Source: Aestuariivita sp.
GTDB taxonomy: Bacteria; Pseudomonadota; Alphaproteobacteria; Rhodobacterales; Rhodobacteraceae
Length of the DNA: 64,000 bases
Direction: 5' to 3'
NCBI RefSeq assembly: GCF_021404545.1
Contig: NZ_JAAWWD010000003.1
Span: 1-64,000 of the forward strand
The translations under genes and the position numbers were made by a program. Every line of letters begins with the position of its first letter. The stretch's first letter is position 1. Below are positions 44,665 to 54,128 of this stretch, one piece after another. The notes beneath the pieces are model-generated. The model did not search any database. It worked only from the letters and a program-made list of their open reading frames with translations, and was not told the DNA's origin.

Positions 44665-46005
44665 CTAATTCTGAAGCGGAGACCAGGCCGGGTCGGACGC
44701 CCCTTCGGGGGTCGGGACCGGCCTGAGATTGCGCCCGGTGATATCCACCGAATAGAGCGAGACCGAGCCTTGCGCGCCGCGCGTTTCCCGCGCGAACATG
44801 ATGACCCGCCCATTGGGCGCCCAGGTAGGACCTTCGTCCAGGAATGAGGCGGTCAGGAGCCGCTCTTCGCTGCCATCGGTGCGCATCACGCCGATATGGA
44901 ACCGGCCCCGGTTCTGCTTGGTGAAGGCGATCAGATCTCCACGCGGCGACCAGACCGGCGTGCCATAGCGCCCCTGCCCGAAACTGATCCGCTGCGCCTC
45001 CCCGCCATTGGCGGGCATGACATAGAGCTGCTGCGTGCCTGAGCGGTCGCTTTCAAACACAATGCGGCTGCCATCGGGCGAGAAGCTGGGCGCGGTTTCG
45101 ATCGACGGGGCGCTGGTCAGCCGCTGGGTCTGCCCGTTGGCCAGATCAAGCTTGAAGATATCCGTGTTGCCGCCCTGGGTCAGCGAATAGACCACCGTGG
45201 TGCCATCCGGGCCAAAGCGGGGGGCGAAACTCATCGCGCCATCCTGCTGTTCCAGCACACGGCGCTGCACCGATCCCACGTCCAGCACATAAATGCGCGG
45301 CGCTCCGCCTTCGTAGGAGGTATAAAGCACACGGTCGCCCGTCGGTGAAAAGCGCGGCGCCAACACGATGGAGCTGGCATCGGTCAGGTATTGCACGTTG
45401 GCCCCGTCGTAATCCATGATCGCCAGCCGCTTGCGGCGGTCGTTCTTGGGTCCGCTTTCCGACACAAACACCACCCGGCTGTCGAAATAGCCGCTCTCCC
45501 CGGTGATCCGGCTATAGACGGCATCGGCCACCTTGTGCGCCATACGGCGCCACCCTTCGGGCGGCCCGGCAAACTGCAACCCGCTGCCCAGTTCGGCATT
45601 GGAGAACACATCATAGAGCCGGAACTGCACAACCAGTTGACCACCCTGTAGTGATACGCCCCCTGTGATCAAAGCCTGCGCGTTGATCGCCTTCCAGTCG
45701 GCATATTGGACGGGCGCCGAGAAATCGCTGATCTGGCTGATAAAGGCCGAGGGCGCAATCTCCCGGAAAAGCCCCGTTCCGGTCAGGTTTGCCGCAATCA
45801 CCCGCGCGATATCGCGACCGAACTGCGCGGCTTGTGCGCTGTCCGCGACGAAATCCGGCGTGGCAAAGGGCAAGGGTTCAATGACCCCTTCGGTGATCTC
45901 GATCCTAAGGGGACCCGACTGTGCCTGCGCGCCGGAGGATGTCGCTGCCGCCAGGAGCAGCGGCACCGCCAGCGAAACCAGGAACATGCGCACGAAAAGG
46001 GTCAT
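44665..46005 (-). CDS. tolB: Tol-Pal translocation protein TolB
   Basis: Periplasmic TolB (446 residues) with a signal peptide ending near GAQA-QSGPL, an N-terminal alpha/beta domain (about 30-165) and a six-bladed WD40/PD40 beta-propeller marked by repeated [10 protein letters not shown]-like motifs. It binds Pal and TolA. The start overlaps the tolA stop by one base (TAATG). Confidence 0.97.
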   Translation of the reverse strand: MTLFVRMFLVSLAVPLLLAAATSSGAQAQSGPLRIEITEGVIEPLPFATPDFVADSAQAAQFGRDIARVIAANLTGTGLFREIAPSAFISQISDFSAPVQYADWKAINAQALITGGVSLQGGQLVVQFRLYDVFSNAELGSGLQFAGPPEGWRRMAHKVADAVYSRITGESGYFDSRVVFVSESGPKNDRRKRLAIMDYDGANVQYLTDASSIVLAPRFSPTGDRVLYTSYEGGAPRIYVLDVGSVQRRVLEQQDGAMSFAPRFGPDGTTVVYSLTQGGNTDIFKLDLANGQTQRLTSAPSIETAPSFSPDGSRIVFESDRSGTQQLYVMPANGGEAQRISFGQGRYGTPVWSPRGDLIAFTKQNRGRFHIGVMRTDGSEERLLTASFLDEGPTWAPNGRVIMFARETRGAQGSVSLYSVDITGRNLRPVPTPEGASDPAWSPLQN

Positions 46006-47102
46006 TATCTAATCCTCATGTTTTCAGGATTGAATGTCATCTCAATTTCCCGCCACTGGCCGTACTTCTCGGCCGGGAGCTGAAATCCGCGGCTTCCGCA
46101 GCGGATAATCGCGCGCCGCGCGGCCTCAAAGGCCTGACGCGCCGCCGCCTCCGACCCGCCAGAGAAGGACAGCATGCGGATGGATCCCGCGACGGGCCGC
46201 GCGTCTTCCTGCATGTCGACGCCGACAACAACGGTGGTCTGCAGGGCCTCTGTCGACAGCGAGCCGACGTTCCAGCAACTTGAGACCGCAACCCGCAGCG
46301 CATCCCGTTCTCCAGCAGACAGGGGTGGCCCGCTGGGGGCGGATGGCGCTGCGGTCTGAGCCTCGCGCAGGGCTTCGGCCACAGCGTCATTGACCGCCTC
46401 ATTCACCGCGTCGGCCGTCTGCGGCTCAGGCGACGGTGCTGCCGCCGGTGTCGGACGGGCGGGGCGAGAGGACGGGCGGATCGACCGGGTCGGCGCGCCT
46501 GCGGGCTCTTCGGCCTCGGTGACGATTTCGGGCGCGGCTTCCTCCGGGGCGGTGGCCTCTTGCGGCTCCTGCGGTGCGGCCCTTTCACCCTCTTCAGGTA
46601 CGACCGCCTCACGCTCGATCTCATCGGGGATCGCCTCGGGGGCCGGTGGCGCCACCGCCTGGGGCGCAATCCGCTCCGCAGGGCGCGGCTGGGGGCGCTG
46701 GTCGAGCGGCAGCAGAGCCGCCACATCCTCGCCCGGCGGGGTGATCTCGGGCGGCGCTTCGCTGACCTCGGCCTGCGGCAAGGGGTCTGGCGTCCGGATC
46801 GGCGCCTCATCGGGCGGCGGCGCCTCGGCCACGTCGGGGGTGATCTGCGCAGGTTCAGGGTCGGGCGCGTTGGGCAATTCGGGCACCTCTGCCGGTGCCT
46901 CCGGCGGGATCAGCGCGGCAGGCTCTGCCACAGGGCCAGGCGGTCGTTGCGCAGCCTGGAGCGCGGCAAATTCCGCGCTTGAGATGACGGCGACCTCCTG
47001 CACCTCAAAGGGCAACGGCTCGGGGTTCGGCGCGATGCCGAACAGCGCCCAGCCGATCAGAGCCAGATGAGCCGCGCCTGAGATATAGGTGCCCGTCTCC
47101 AA
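46005..47102 (-). CDS. tolA: TolA-like envelope-spanning protein
   Basis: A 365-residue protein with one N-terminal membrane helix (about 7-24), a long Pro/Glu/Ala-rich stretch (about 60-240) that would span the periplasm, and a C-terminal TonB/TolA-like domain (about 265-360) with ACR-type WNVGSLS and [23 protein letters not shown]. TolA energises the Tol-Pal link using TolQR. The low-complexity middle is unusually Pro/Glu-rich, not Ala/Lys-rich as in E. coli. Assignment rests largely on position between tolR and tolB. Confidence 0.92.
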   Translation of the reverse strand: METGTYISGAAHLALIGWALFGIAPNPEPLPFEVQEVAVISSAEFAALQAAQRPPGPVAEPAALIPPEAPAEVPELPNAPDPEPAQITPDVAEAPPPDEAPIRTPDPLPQAEVSEAPPEITPPGEDVAALLPLDQRPQPRPAERIAPQAVAPPAPEAIPDEIEREAVVPEEGERAAPQEPQEATAPEEAAPEIVTEAEEPAGAPTRSIRPSSRPARPTPAAAPSPEPQTADAVNEAVNDAVAEALREAQTAAPSAPSGPPLSAGERDALRVAVSSCWNVGSLSTEALQTTVVVGVDMQEDARPVAGSIRMLSFSGGSEAAARQAFEAARRAIIRCGSRGFQLPAEKYGQWREIEMTFNPENMRIR

Positions 47103-47108
47103 GAACGA

Positions 47109-47579
47109 TCACCCGTCACTCTCGGTCAGGGTCGGACCGCCCACATCCGTCACCAGTCCGATATTGGCAAAGCCGCCCGCATTGAGCGCGCCCATCACCT
47201 GCATCACGCTGGCATAGGGCACGGCGCCATCTGCGCGCAGGAACACACGATCACTCTCCCGCTCGGCCGCGATGGCGCGCAGCCGCGACACCAGCTGCGC
47301 GCGCGGCACATCCGTGGTCTGGATCTGGATCGCCCCTTCGGCGGTGAGAGTGACCGTCAAAGGCTCCTCCTGATCGGTAGGCAGCGCGTTCGCGGCGGTC
47401 CGGGGCAGCTCCACCGGCACGCCAACGGTCAAGAGAGGAGCCGCCACCATAAAGATGATCAAGAGCACCATCATCACATCGACAAAGGGCGTGACATTGA
47501 TCTCGGCCATCGGCCGCGTGCGCGACCGGCGCCGCCGCCTGCCGCCCCCCCCCTCGCTCTGCGTGACGCCCGCGCCCAT
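47109..47579 (-). CDS. tolR: Tol-Pal protein TolR
   Basis: ExbD/TolR-family protein (156 residues) with an Arg/Gly-rich cytoplasmic head, one transmembrane helix (about 28-48) containing the essential aspartate in TPFVDVMMVLL, and a periplasmic domain. It forms the proton-driven motor with TolQ. It lies three bases after tolQ and six before tolA. Confidence 0.96.
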   Translation of the reverse strand: MGAGVTQSEGGGGRRRRRSRTRPMAEINVTPFVDVMMVLLIIFMVAAPLLTVGVPVELPRTAANALPTDQEEPLTVTLTAEGAIQIQTTDVPRAQLVSRLRAIAAERESDRVFLRADGAVPYASVMQVMGALNAGGFANIGLVTDVGGPTLTESDG

Positions 47580-47582
47580 GGC

Positions 47583-48278
47583 TCAGGCGTCCAGCTGACG
47601 CGACAGGATCGTGGCGAACTCATCGGCAAAGGCCTCGTAGCCCGCAACGATCCGGTCACTATCCGCGCTCAGCTTGTTATAGAAAATCACCGCCGGGATC
47701 GCAGCCAAAAGCCCCAGCCCCGTGGCCAAGAGCGCCTCCGCAATCCCCGGCGCCACAACGGCGAGGTTGGTGTTTTGCTGCTCCGCGATCTCGATGAAGG
47801 CGTTCATGATGCCCCAGACAGTCCCGAAAAGCCCGATGAACGGTGCGGTCGAACCGACTGTCGCCAGAATGGGCAGACCCTTTTGCAGCTCCTCTGCCTC
47901 CTTGGCGATCGCCACATCCATACTCCGATCGATGCGCGCCTGGGCACCTGCGATCAGCCCTCCGTCATCGCGGTGCGAGCGACGCCATTCGGTCATCCCG
48001 GCGGCAAAGATACGCTCGGCCCGTCCCTGCGGCTGGGCGCCGATCTGCTCGTAAAGCCCGTCCAAAGGCTCCCCCGACCAGAACTGCCGGTCAAACACAC
48101 CCGCTTCACGTCGGGCGCCGCGATAGGTGATGAGTTTCTGAAAGATGATCGCCCAAGCCCAAAAGGAGGCAAGCACCAGGATCAGCATCGTCAGTTTCAC
48201 GGTTAGGGTCGCGCGTGCGAACAGCCCCCACATGGAGAAATCAATCTCCTGTGCCTGCGCCAGAATCTCTGCTTCCAT
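47583..48278 (-). CDS. tolQ: Tol-Pal protein TolQ
   Basis: MotA/TolQ/ExbB-family channel protein (231 residues) with three membrane helices (about 18-38, 135-157 and 170-192). ATVGSTAPFIGLFGTVWGIM is the family signature. It is the first gene of the tol cluster proper; ybgC lies 89 bp upstream. Confidence 0.97.
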   Translation of the reverse strand: MEAEILAQAQEIDFSMWGLFARATLTVKLTMLILVLASFWAWAIIFQKLITYRGARREAGVFDRQFWSGEPLDGLYEQIGAQPQGRAERIFAAGMTEWRRSHRDDGGLIAGAQARIDRSMDVAIAKEAEELQKGLPILATVGSTAPFIGLFGTVWGIMNAFIEIAEQQNTNLAVVAPGIAEALLATGLGLLAAIPAVIFYNKLSADSDRIVAGYEAFADEFATILSRQLDA

Positions 48279-48367
48279 CTGCCTGCTCTTTTGCCTGTGG
48301 CCATTCTTTGGACCTGAGTTAAGGCAAAAGCTATCCCAGATTTAAGGGGAAAGCCAACGAAACCAGA

Positions 48368-48769
48368 TCACGATTGCGCCGCGGGACGAATCAATGCGCG
48401 AATCTCTGCCGGAAGGCGTGTGGGCCTGCCTTGGGTCGACATTGCGACCGCCGTGACCATAGCGCGGAAGATCTCCTCCTCGCCGCGCATCACCTTTTGA
48501 TCAAAGACCCATCGGACAGGGCTTTGCGCATAATGGGTCGTCAGGACCGTCAGGCGGTCGCCCAGCCGGGCAGATCCCAGGTAATCGGCCTCGACCCGCG
48601 TGACGGCGAAAACCCGACCCTCGGCCCGCATGGCGTTCTGGTCAACGCCCATCCGCTCGACAATCTCCGACCGGGCGCGTTCGATAAAGCGCAGGTAATT
48701 GGCGTAATAAACGATACCCGCCATATCGGTGTCTTCGTAATAGACGGTCACGGGAAAGGAATGGGTCAT
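48368..48769 (-). CDS. ybgC: Tol-Pal-associated acyl-CoA thioesterase YbgC
   Basis: A 133-residue 4-hydroxybenzoyl-CoA-thioesterase-type hotdog enzyme. The active-site aspartate is D15 in TDMAGIVYYANYLRF. It hydrolyses acyl-CoA or acyl-ACP and is widely found upstream of tolQ, possibly linking phospholipid metabolism to the envelope machine. Start ATG at 48769. Confidence 0.96.
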   Translation of the reverse strand: MTHSFPVTVYYEDTDMAGIVYYANYLRFIERARSEIVERMGVDQNAMRAEGRVFAVTRVEADYLGSARLGDRLTVLTTHYAQSPVRWVFDQKVMRGEEEIFRAMVTAVAMSTQGRPTRLPAEIRALIRPAAQS

Positions 48770-49211
48770 GGATCTCTACAATAGGGGCCGCGCGGGGTAT
48801 GTCTGGGCGGACCTTATGGGCGCGGTTGCGGCAGATCAAGGCAGATGCCGGGATACCGGCGCGGCCCACCAGCGACCAGGCAGATATGCGCTGCGCGCCG
48901 CCCTCAAACCCAGCCTTCTGGCCGCCAGCAGAAAGACAGGCTCCGCACTGACGGCCCGGATCCATGGCCAGACTGCCGCTCAAGCCGATATCAAGGATGT
49001 GATCGGCCACAGCGCCCATTGGATCGATCTTGTGACGGGCCAGGCACGCGATGGTCAGGCGCGGCACGACGTTCGGGTGCGCGCACCAGGCTCGAATTGC
49101 TCCGAGCTCAGGGCCTGCAATGCCGAACTGCGCGCCTCCGGCAAAGGGCCTCAACGCCCCGGGGTCGCGCACCGCGGCACCTTCGTTGGCAAAAACGAGC
49201 AGGGTCCGGCC
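48770..49211 (-). other. 442-bp stretch without a confident gene; open frame downstream of a TAG
   Basis: On the minus strand the frame of the upstream gene (49212-49841) stays open after its TAG for 190 codons, down to 48642 inside ybgC. Within 49210-48770 the codons have moderately high third-position G/C and normal low second-position G/C, so it could be coding, perhaps from the GTG at 49172 or as a decayed gene. The residues (e.g. VPRLTIACLARHKIDPMGAVADHILDIG) match nothing I recognise, and the end would overlap ybgC by 128 bases. Confidence 0.35.
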
Positions 49212-49841
49212 CTATTGCGCCCGCGCCTGCCCGATGCGCGCCGCCAGACGCAACGCATGTGACGCATCCCGCGCCATATCCGGCAATACCGGATCATAGG
49301 CCGCCCGGATAAGTCCGGCGATATCCGGCCTCAGTATCGTGCTGCCTTCTACCACCGCAAGCGGCGATTGTGCGCCAAACGCCGTGTCGGACCACAGAAG
49401 AATGGTCTGGACCACCTGACTCAGCGCCAGCGTCTCGGCGGGCACGGCACTCAGATGCGCATCCATCCGCAAAAACACGAATGCCGCGCGAATGGCGCCG
49501 GCCTCGTCGAACCGGAACACCCGATACTGGTTGGCCTCCTGTGCCTCCAATCGCGCAACCAATGGCGCAAGCCCCTCAACCAGCCGATCAAGATTGGGAA
49601 CATCCAAAAGCTCCGACCAGTCGCGGCAGAAAAAAACCATCATATTGGCGCCCAGCTCCGGGTCGGTCTCGGACATCTGATGGTCGGCCAGAATGCAGAC
49701 CGCCTCCAGCGCCCCCTTGACCACAGCCAGCGTCTCCGGCTCGACGCCGAAGATCACCGGCGCAATCGGCCGCCCCCAGCGTGCAAAGACGAACGACCCG
49801 TCCGCCCGGGTGAAATGCGCCTCTATCTCACCGACCTGCAT
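49212..49841 (-). CDS. conserved-looking protein of unknown function
   Basis: A 209-residue soluble protein with no signal peptide or membrane segment. It has an alternating strand/helix pattern, an acidic pI impression and features such as VCILADHQMSETDPELG, NMMVFFCRDWSELLDVPNL and FRFDEAGAIRAAFVFLRMD. Codon use matches its neighbours and it is full length with clear stop and start. I do not recognise the family. It lies between ruvB and ybgC, 32 bases after ruvB. Confidence 0.8.
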   Translation of the reverse strand: MQVGEIEAHFTRADGSFVFARWGRPIAPVIFGVEPETLAVVKGALEAVCILADHQMSETDPELGANMMVFFCRDWSELLDVPNLDRLVEGLAPLVARLEAQEANQYRVFRFDEAGAIRAAFVFLRMDAHLSAVPAETLALSQVVQTILLWSDTAFGAQSPLAVVEGSTILRPDIAGLIRAAYDPVLPDMARDASHALRLAARIGQARAQ

Positions 49842-49873
49842 CTTCTTCTCGCTCTAAATACGCCACATGACGC

Positions 49874-50893
49874 CTATCCAAAGAGATCGCTCTGCCCCTT
49901 GGGCGCTGCCAGTCCCAAGTGATCCCAGGCCTTGTGCGCCAGCATCCGGCCCCGCGGCGTGCGCTGTATCAGGCCCTGCTGCAAAAGATAAGGCTCGATC
50001 ACTTCCTCGATCGCATCGCGCGCCTCGCTCAGGGCGGCCGACAAGGTCTCCACCCCCACCGGTCCGCCAGAGTAGTTCTCCGCGATCAGGCTCAGATACC
50101 GCCGATCCGCACCGTCAAGCCCCAGATGGTCGACCCCAAGCCGGGTGAGCGCGCGATCGGCAAGCGCCCGTGAGATCGTGCCATCCCCCTCCACGATCGC
50201 GAAATCAACAACCCGTCGCAAGAGCCGCCCGGCAATCCGCGGCGTGCCGCGTGCACGTTTGGCGATCTCGCGCGCGCCTGCATCATCGGCGGGCGCGCCC
50301 AGCTTGCGGGCGTTGCGCGTGACGATCTCATGCAACTCATCGACCTCGTAAAACTGCAACCGCACCGGAATGCCGAACCGGTCGCGCAGCGGCGTGGTCA
50401 AAAGCCCCATGCGTGTCGTGGCGCCCACCAGGGTAAAGGGCTGCAACTCGATCCGCACCGTGCGCGCCGCAGGCCCTTCACCGATCACCAGATCCAGCTC
50501 GAAATCCTCCAGCGCGGGGTAAAGCACCTCTTCGACAGCGGGGTTCAGCCGGTGGATCTCGTCGATAAAAAGAACGTCGCGCGCCTCCAGATTGGTCAGG
50601 ATCGCCGCCAGATCGCCCGCCTTGGCCAGAACCGGGCCCGAGGTCATGCGGAAATTCACCCCCAGTTCCCGCGACATGATCTGCGCCAGCGTGGTCTTGC
50701 CCAGTCCGGGAGGGCCGTGAAACAGCGTGTGATCCATCGCTTCGCCCCGCTGGCGCGCGGATTGGATAAAGACCCGCAGGTTTGCCCGCGCCTCTGCCTG
50801 GCCAATAAAGTCGCCCAAAAGCTGCGGGCGCAGCGCGCGGTCCTGATCCTCGGGCAGCGGGTCGGGGCGCAACGTCGGATCGGCGTCGATCAT
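49874..50893 (-). CDS. ruvB: Holliday-junction branch-migration helicase RuvB
   Basis: AAA+ motor of the RuvABC complex (339 residues). Walker A GPPGLGKT is at 60-67, Walker B FIDEIHRL follows at about 108-115, sensor 1 is GATTRMG, and a C-terminal winged helix ends the protein. It lies 10 bases after ruvA. Confidence 0.98.
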   Translation of the reverse strand: MIDADPTLRPDPLPEDQDRALRPQLLGDFIGQAEARANLRVFIQSARQRGEAMDHTLFHGPPGLGKTTLAQIMSRELGVNFRMTSGPVLAKAGDLAAILTNLEARDVLFIDEIHRLNPAVEEVLYPALEDFELDLVIGEGPAARTVRIELQPFTLVGATTRMGLLTTPLRDRFGIPVRLQFYEVDELHEIVTRNARKLGAPADDAGAREIAKRARGTPRIAGRLLRRVVDFAIVEGDGTISRALADRALTRLGVDHLGLDGADRRYLSLIAENYSGGPVGVETLSAALSEARDAIEEVIEPYLLQQGLIQRTPRGRMLAHKAWDHLGLAAPKGQSDLFG

Positions 50894-50903
50894 AGCTGCA
50901 CCC

Positions 50904-51569
50904 TCACGCTGGCGCCAAAAGCTTGAGCGCGGCGCGGATCAACGCGGGCGCGTCCGCGTCGGGATCCGCGGCAGCGGCCTCGGCCACTGCGGCAGTCGCC
51001 TCTGACAGGCCGTATCCCAGATTGGACAGCGCCGAGAGCGCATCTGCCTGCGCGGCCCTGGAAGACGGCGCCGGCGCGCGTCTTGCCGGTGGATTATCAG
51101 CGCTGTCGACGACCGCCTCGTCCGGCGCTCCGAGCACCTCACCCGCAGTGGAGCCCATCGCCATCACCGCGGGCGCCTTATCCTTGAGATCCAGAACCAG
51201 CCGCTGCGCGATCTTGGGGCCAATGCCTTTGGCCGCACGCACCGCGTTCCAGTCGCCAAGGGCAATCGCGCGGCCCACGCCGTCTGCACCCAGGGTCCCC
51301 AGAATTGCCAGAGAAGCCTTGGCGCCGACGCCTTGTACGCTCATCAACAGGCGATGCCATTCCTTTTCGACCAGGTTGGGAAACCCAAAAAGCTGCATCA
51401 GATCCTCGCGCACCATCATATCGGTATAAAGCGAGACCGGCGCGCCTGGCCCCGGCAGGCCCATCATCGTGCGATCCGAGACATAGACGATATACCCCAC
51501 GCCGCGCACGTCGATCAGAATGTGGTCATCGGCCCGGTAATCGAGCCGTCCGGTCAGACGCCCGATCAT
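50904..51569 (-). CDS. ruvA: Holliday-junction DNA-binding protein RuvA
   Basis: Tetrameric junction-binding subunit (221 residues) with the N-terminal OB fold (MIGRLTGRL...GVGYIVYVS), two helix-hairpin-helix motifs (e.g. [14 protein letters not shown] and [13 protein letters not shown]) and a C-terminal RuvB-contacting domain. The Ala/Pro-rich linker (about 135-175) is longer than in E. coli. Start overlaps ruvC stop by four bases. Confidence 0.97.
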   Translation of the reverse strand: MIGRLTGRLDYRADDHILIDVRGVGYIVYVSDRTMMGLPGPGAPVSLYTDMMVREDLMQLFGFPNLVEKEWHRLLMSVQGVGAKASLAILGTLGADGVGRAIALGDWNAVRAAKGIGPKIAQRLVLDLKDKAPAVMAMGSTAGEVLGAPDEAVVDSADNPPARRAPAPSSRAAQADALSALSNLGYGLSEATAAVAEAAAADPDADAPALIRAALKLLAPA

Positions 51570-52069
51570 CTGCCCACCTCCACCGCACGGCTGAGCGCGG
51601 CACTGCTTTGCAGATGGAAGGCGTGACAGATCGCGATGGCCAGTGCGTCCGCCGCATCCGGTGTCGCGGGATCGGCTCCGGGCAACTGCATACGCACCAT
51701 ATGTCCCACCTGTTCTTTATCCGCATGGCCCACACCGACCACGCATTTCTTGACCGTGTTGGGCGCATATTCCCCGACATTCAAGCCGAACTGCGCCGGC
51801 ACCAGCATTGCGATGCCGCGGGCCTGGCCCAGTTTCAGCGTACCCGCCCCATCCTTGTTCACGAAAGTCTGCTCGACCGCGGCACCTTGGGGCGCATAGT
51901 CGGTCAGTACCTGCCACAGTTGGGTGTGCAACGACAAAAGCCGCGCGCCCAGATCGCCGGGCTGGGACTGGCAGACGCCGTTGGCTACGTGGCTGAGTCG
52001 GCTGCCTCGCGATTCGATAATGCCCCATCCCAATGTCCGGAGGCCGGGGTCTATTCCCAGAACGCGCAT
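51566..52069 (-). CDS. ruvC: Holliday-junction resolvase RuvC
   Basis: Endonuclease that resolves Holliday junctions (167 residues). The four acidic residues are visible as D7 (GIDPG), E66 (VEQTF), D138 and D141 (DAADALA). It is the first gene of the minus-strand run that extends to ftsH. Confidence 0.98.
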   Translation of the reverse strand: MRVLGIDPGLRTLGWGIIESRGSRLSHVANGVCQSQPGDLGARLLSLHTQLWQVLTDYAPQGAAVEQTFVNKDGAGTLKLGQARGIAMLVPAQFGLNVGEYAPNTVKKCVVGVGHADKEQVGHMVRMQLPGADPATPDAADALAIAICHAFHLQSSAALSRAVEVGR

Positions 52070-52409
52070 TTCCTGACCCTGCTCAGCCTGATTGTTGCTT
52101 TTTTACGCCACTAGCACGAAACGCGAACACTTTCCAAGCATTTCCAGGCGTTCGCGTGCGTGATCCAATTGCGACACGCCCATGGTCTGGTCGCGACATC
52201 ACGTCCAAAATCGACCTGCCAGATGTCGCAAACAGATCAATCCTAATGCCGATTTCTGGTTAATTAACATCAACTTATCCGGATTCTGAGCCATGCAGAA
52301 ATTGCATGTGCGGCATGCAATTTTCGCGGCTTGTTGCGCCACGACTCCCCGCATATCTGCCCCTTATCGAAACCGCGAAGATTGCAACGCTGAAACAAGG
52401 AGACTGGAT
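52070..52409. promoter_or_regulatory. divergent region between ruvC and the DUF1127 gene
   Basis: This 340-bp gap has no gene but rich structure. The core motif GCGACA occurs three times between 52171 and 52229, two forward (52171, 52193) and one reverse (52223-52229), the last two forming GCGACAT/ATGTCGC. An AT-rich block TTAATTAACAT lies at 52260-52270. A perfect 10-bp inverted repeat is at 52299-52323. The DUF1127 gene has a good AAGGAG ribosome-binding site. Confidence 0.6.
52299..52323. promoter_or_regulatory. perfect inverted repeat, operator candidate
   Basis: AAATTGCATG and CATGCAATTT form a perfect 10-bp inverted repeat with a 5-base centre (TGCGG), about 87 bp upstream of the DUF1127 start. 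Its AT-rich outer arms and lack of a strong U-run favour a protein-binding site rather than a terminator. The binding protein is unknown. Confidence 0.55.
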
Positions 52410-52628
52410 ATGGCTGCTTTCGACACGACCCGTACCACTTATGGCGCAACCGGCTTGTTTGGTCGCATCGGCGCTGCGCTCAACACTTTGATCGGCGCTG
52501 CCGTGGCCTGGAATGACGCCCGTGTGACCCGCAACGCGCTGGCGAAACTGACCGACCGTGAGTTGGAAGATATCGGCCTGGTGCGTGGCGACATCGACGA
52601 CGTCGCAGCGCCCGGAGGTTTGCGCTAA
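52410..52628 (+). CDS. DUF1127 protein
   Basis: A 72-residue protein ending in the DUF1127 signature: ALAKLTDRELEDIGLVRGDIDDVA. DUF1127 proteins are small, often Arg-rich; some in alphaproteobacteria affect phosphate or RNA homeostasis, so a regulatory role is possible. The ATG at 52410 follows AAGGAG; longer in-frame starts (from 52293) run through the inverted repeat and lack such a site. A strong hairpin follows, so it is a single-gene unit. Confidence 0.88.
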   Translation: MAAFDTTRTTYGATGLFGRIGAALNTLIGAAVAWNDARVTRNALAKLTDRELEDIGLVRGDIDDVAAPGGLR

Positions 52629-52684
52629 GACAGCGGATCCCAAAACAGAGCAGACCGTCAGCGTCCGCTCGCCGAAAAGAAACT

Positions 52685-52720
52685 GCGCCGCGCGGCCCGA
52701 GGGGGTCTGCGCGGCGCTTT
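52685..52720 (+). terminator. terminator after the DUF1127 gene
   Basis: GCGCCGCGC (52685-52693) pairs perfectly with GCGCGGCGC (52709-52717), loop 15 bases, followed by TTT. It lies 56 bases after the DUF1127 stop. Confidence 0.7.
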
Positions 52721-52796
52721 ACCATTTAACAGATCTTCAAAAACCGGTGCACTGATTACGCATTACAAAACCGGGATACTGGTACCAGAGTACGGG

Positions 52797-53147
52797 TTAC
52801 CTCAGATACGGTCTGAGATGGTTTCCGACGAAAACCGAGGCGGGATCGGGTTGCATCACAAGCGCCCCAACCTGTTCGATAACCGTGCCACTCTTTAACT
52901 CCGCGACGTGGCTCTCGTAGGTCGCCTGCCCCAGCTCAGCCATGGCAAGCGCCTTGAACCCGACAAAGGCCGCGGCAAACAAAACAAGGGATCGTCCGGA
53001 AATCGCAAAGGCGCGACGCTTGGGTTTGACGATCAACAAACCGTCAGGCCGCAACTGGGTGGTAAAGCCCCGCTCCATCGCCCGGTCCTTGCGCGCCAAA
53101 GCGCGCAGACGTTTGTTGAATTGGTGTTTCTCGTCACCCAGTCCCAT
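52797..53147 (-). CDS. small membrane-anchored protein of unknown function
   Basis: A 116-residue protein with a charged N-terminal half (Lys/Arg-rich, about 4-48), one hydrophobic helix (about 50-72) and a C-terminal periplasmic segment ending VGNHLRPYLR. I recognise no named family. The ATG at 53147 has GGAG upstream; the longer frame to 53210 has no such site. It follows prmA on the same strand after a 106-base gap. Confidence 0.75.
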   Translation of the reverse strand: MGLGDEKHQFNKRLRALARKDRAMERGFTTQLRPDGLLIVKPKRRAFAISGRSLVLFAAAFVGFKALAMAELGQATYESHVAELKSGTVIEQVGALVMQPDPASVFVGNHLRPYLR

Positions 53148-53252
53148 GACAGCATCTCCATACTGGCCCCCACCAGCGGATGCGACGGTGCTAAGTCCGA
53201 AATATGGCAAAATCTGGGCAGCCGCCTCAATTTGCCTAAGAACAGGACTAAA

Positions 53253-54128
53253 TTAGGCCTTGTTTTGAAGAACTATCGTCGTCCAGTCGACAATGCAGTC
53301 TCTTGAAATCAGACTGTATCCGTTTGAGCGATAAATCTCGATCACCTCATCGGCCTGTTCGTTCAAAACGCCCGAGAGAATCGCGAATCCCTTGTCAGAA
53401 TTGTGGCGCGCCAGGTCCGGCGCCAGCGCGATCAGGGGGCCTTTGAGGATGTTGGCAAAGATCAGCTCATAGGGCGCCGCGGATTTAAGGGCGGGGTGAT
53501 CGAAGCCTGCCGCCTCCACGCAGTTGACCCGATCCTGCAAGGCGTTGGCGCGCAGATTGGCCCGGGCCACATCGACGGCTACCGCGTCGATATCGCTGGC
53601 AATCACCGTGCCGTTCCAAATCCGGGCCGCCGCCATCGCCAGAACGGCGGTACCGCAGCCGATATCGGCCACTGTCCTGCCCACGAACCCGTCCGAGGCA
53701 AGCCGGTCTAGCGCCCTGAGACAGCCCAGTGTCGTACCGTGGTGCCCGGTTCCAAAGGCCATGGCCGCCTCGATCAGAAGGGCCTCGGCCCCTTCAGGCA
53801 CCTTATCGGCGTCATGGCTGCCATAGACAAAGAACCGCCCAGCCTCCACCGGGGCCAGTTCGCGGCGCACATGGGCGACCCAGTCGGTGTCGGGCAATTC
53901 GGAAACGACAAAGCCCTGCGCCTCGAAGGCCGCCGCCAAAAGCGCCAGCGCCGCCTCATCCGGTGCATCGGTGAAATATGCACCGACCTCCCAGAGGCCC
54001 GACCCATCCTCCATCTCGAACACGCCGATGCCGGTCGGTTCGGGCGTCATCCGCTCAAGTGCCGCGCCCAATGCATCTGCCTGCGCTTTACCTGACAGTG
54101 TCGTCAGGGCGGTATATGTCGTGGTCAT
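53253..54128 (-). CDS. prmA: ribosomal protein L11 methyltransferase
   Basis: PrmA trimethylates ribosomal protein L11 using S-adenosylmethionine. The 291-residue protein has the typical FGTGHHGTTLGCL loop, the SAM motif VADIGCGTAVLAMAA and the IFANILKGPLIAL motif IV (normally NPP-like, here NIL as in PrmA). Its ATG overlaps the MATE gene's stop by one base. Confidence 0.95.
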   Translation of the reverse strand: MTTTYTALTTLSGKAQADALGAALERMTPEPTGIGVFEMEDGSGLWEVGAYFTDAPDEAALALLAAAFEAQGFVVSELPDTDWVAHVRRELAPVEAGRFFVYGSHDADKVPEGAEALLIEAAMAFGTGHHGTTLGCLRALDRLASDGFVGRTVADIGCGTAVLAMAAARIWNGTVIASDIDAVAVDVARANLRANALQDRVNCVEAAGFDHPALKSAAPYELIFANILKGPLIALAPDLARHNSDKGFAILSGVLNEQADEVIEIYRSNGYSLISRDCIVDWTTIVLQNKA

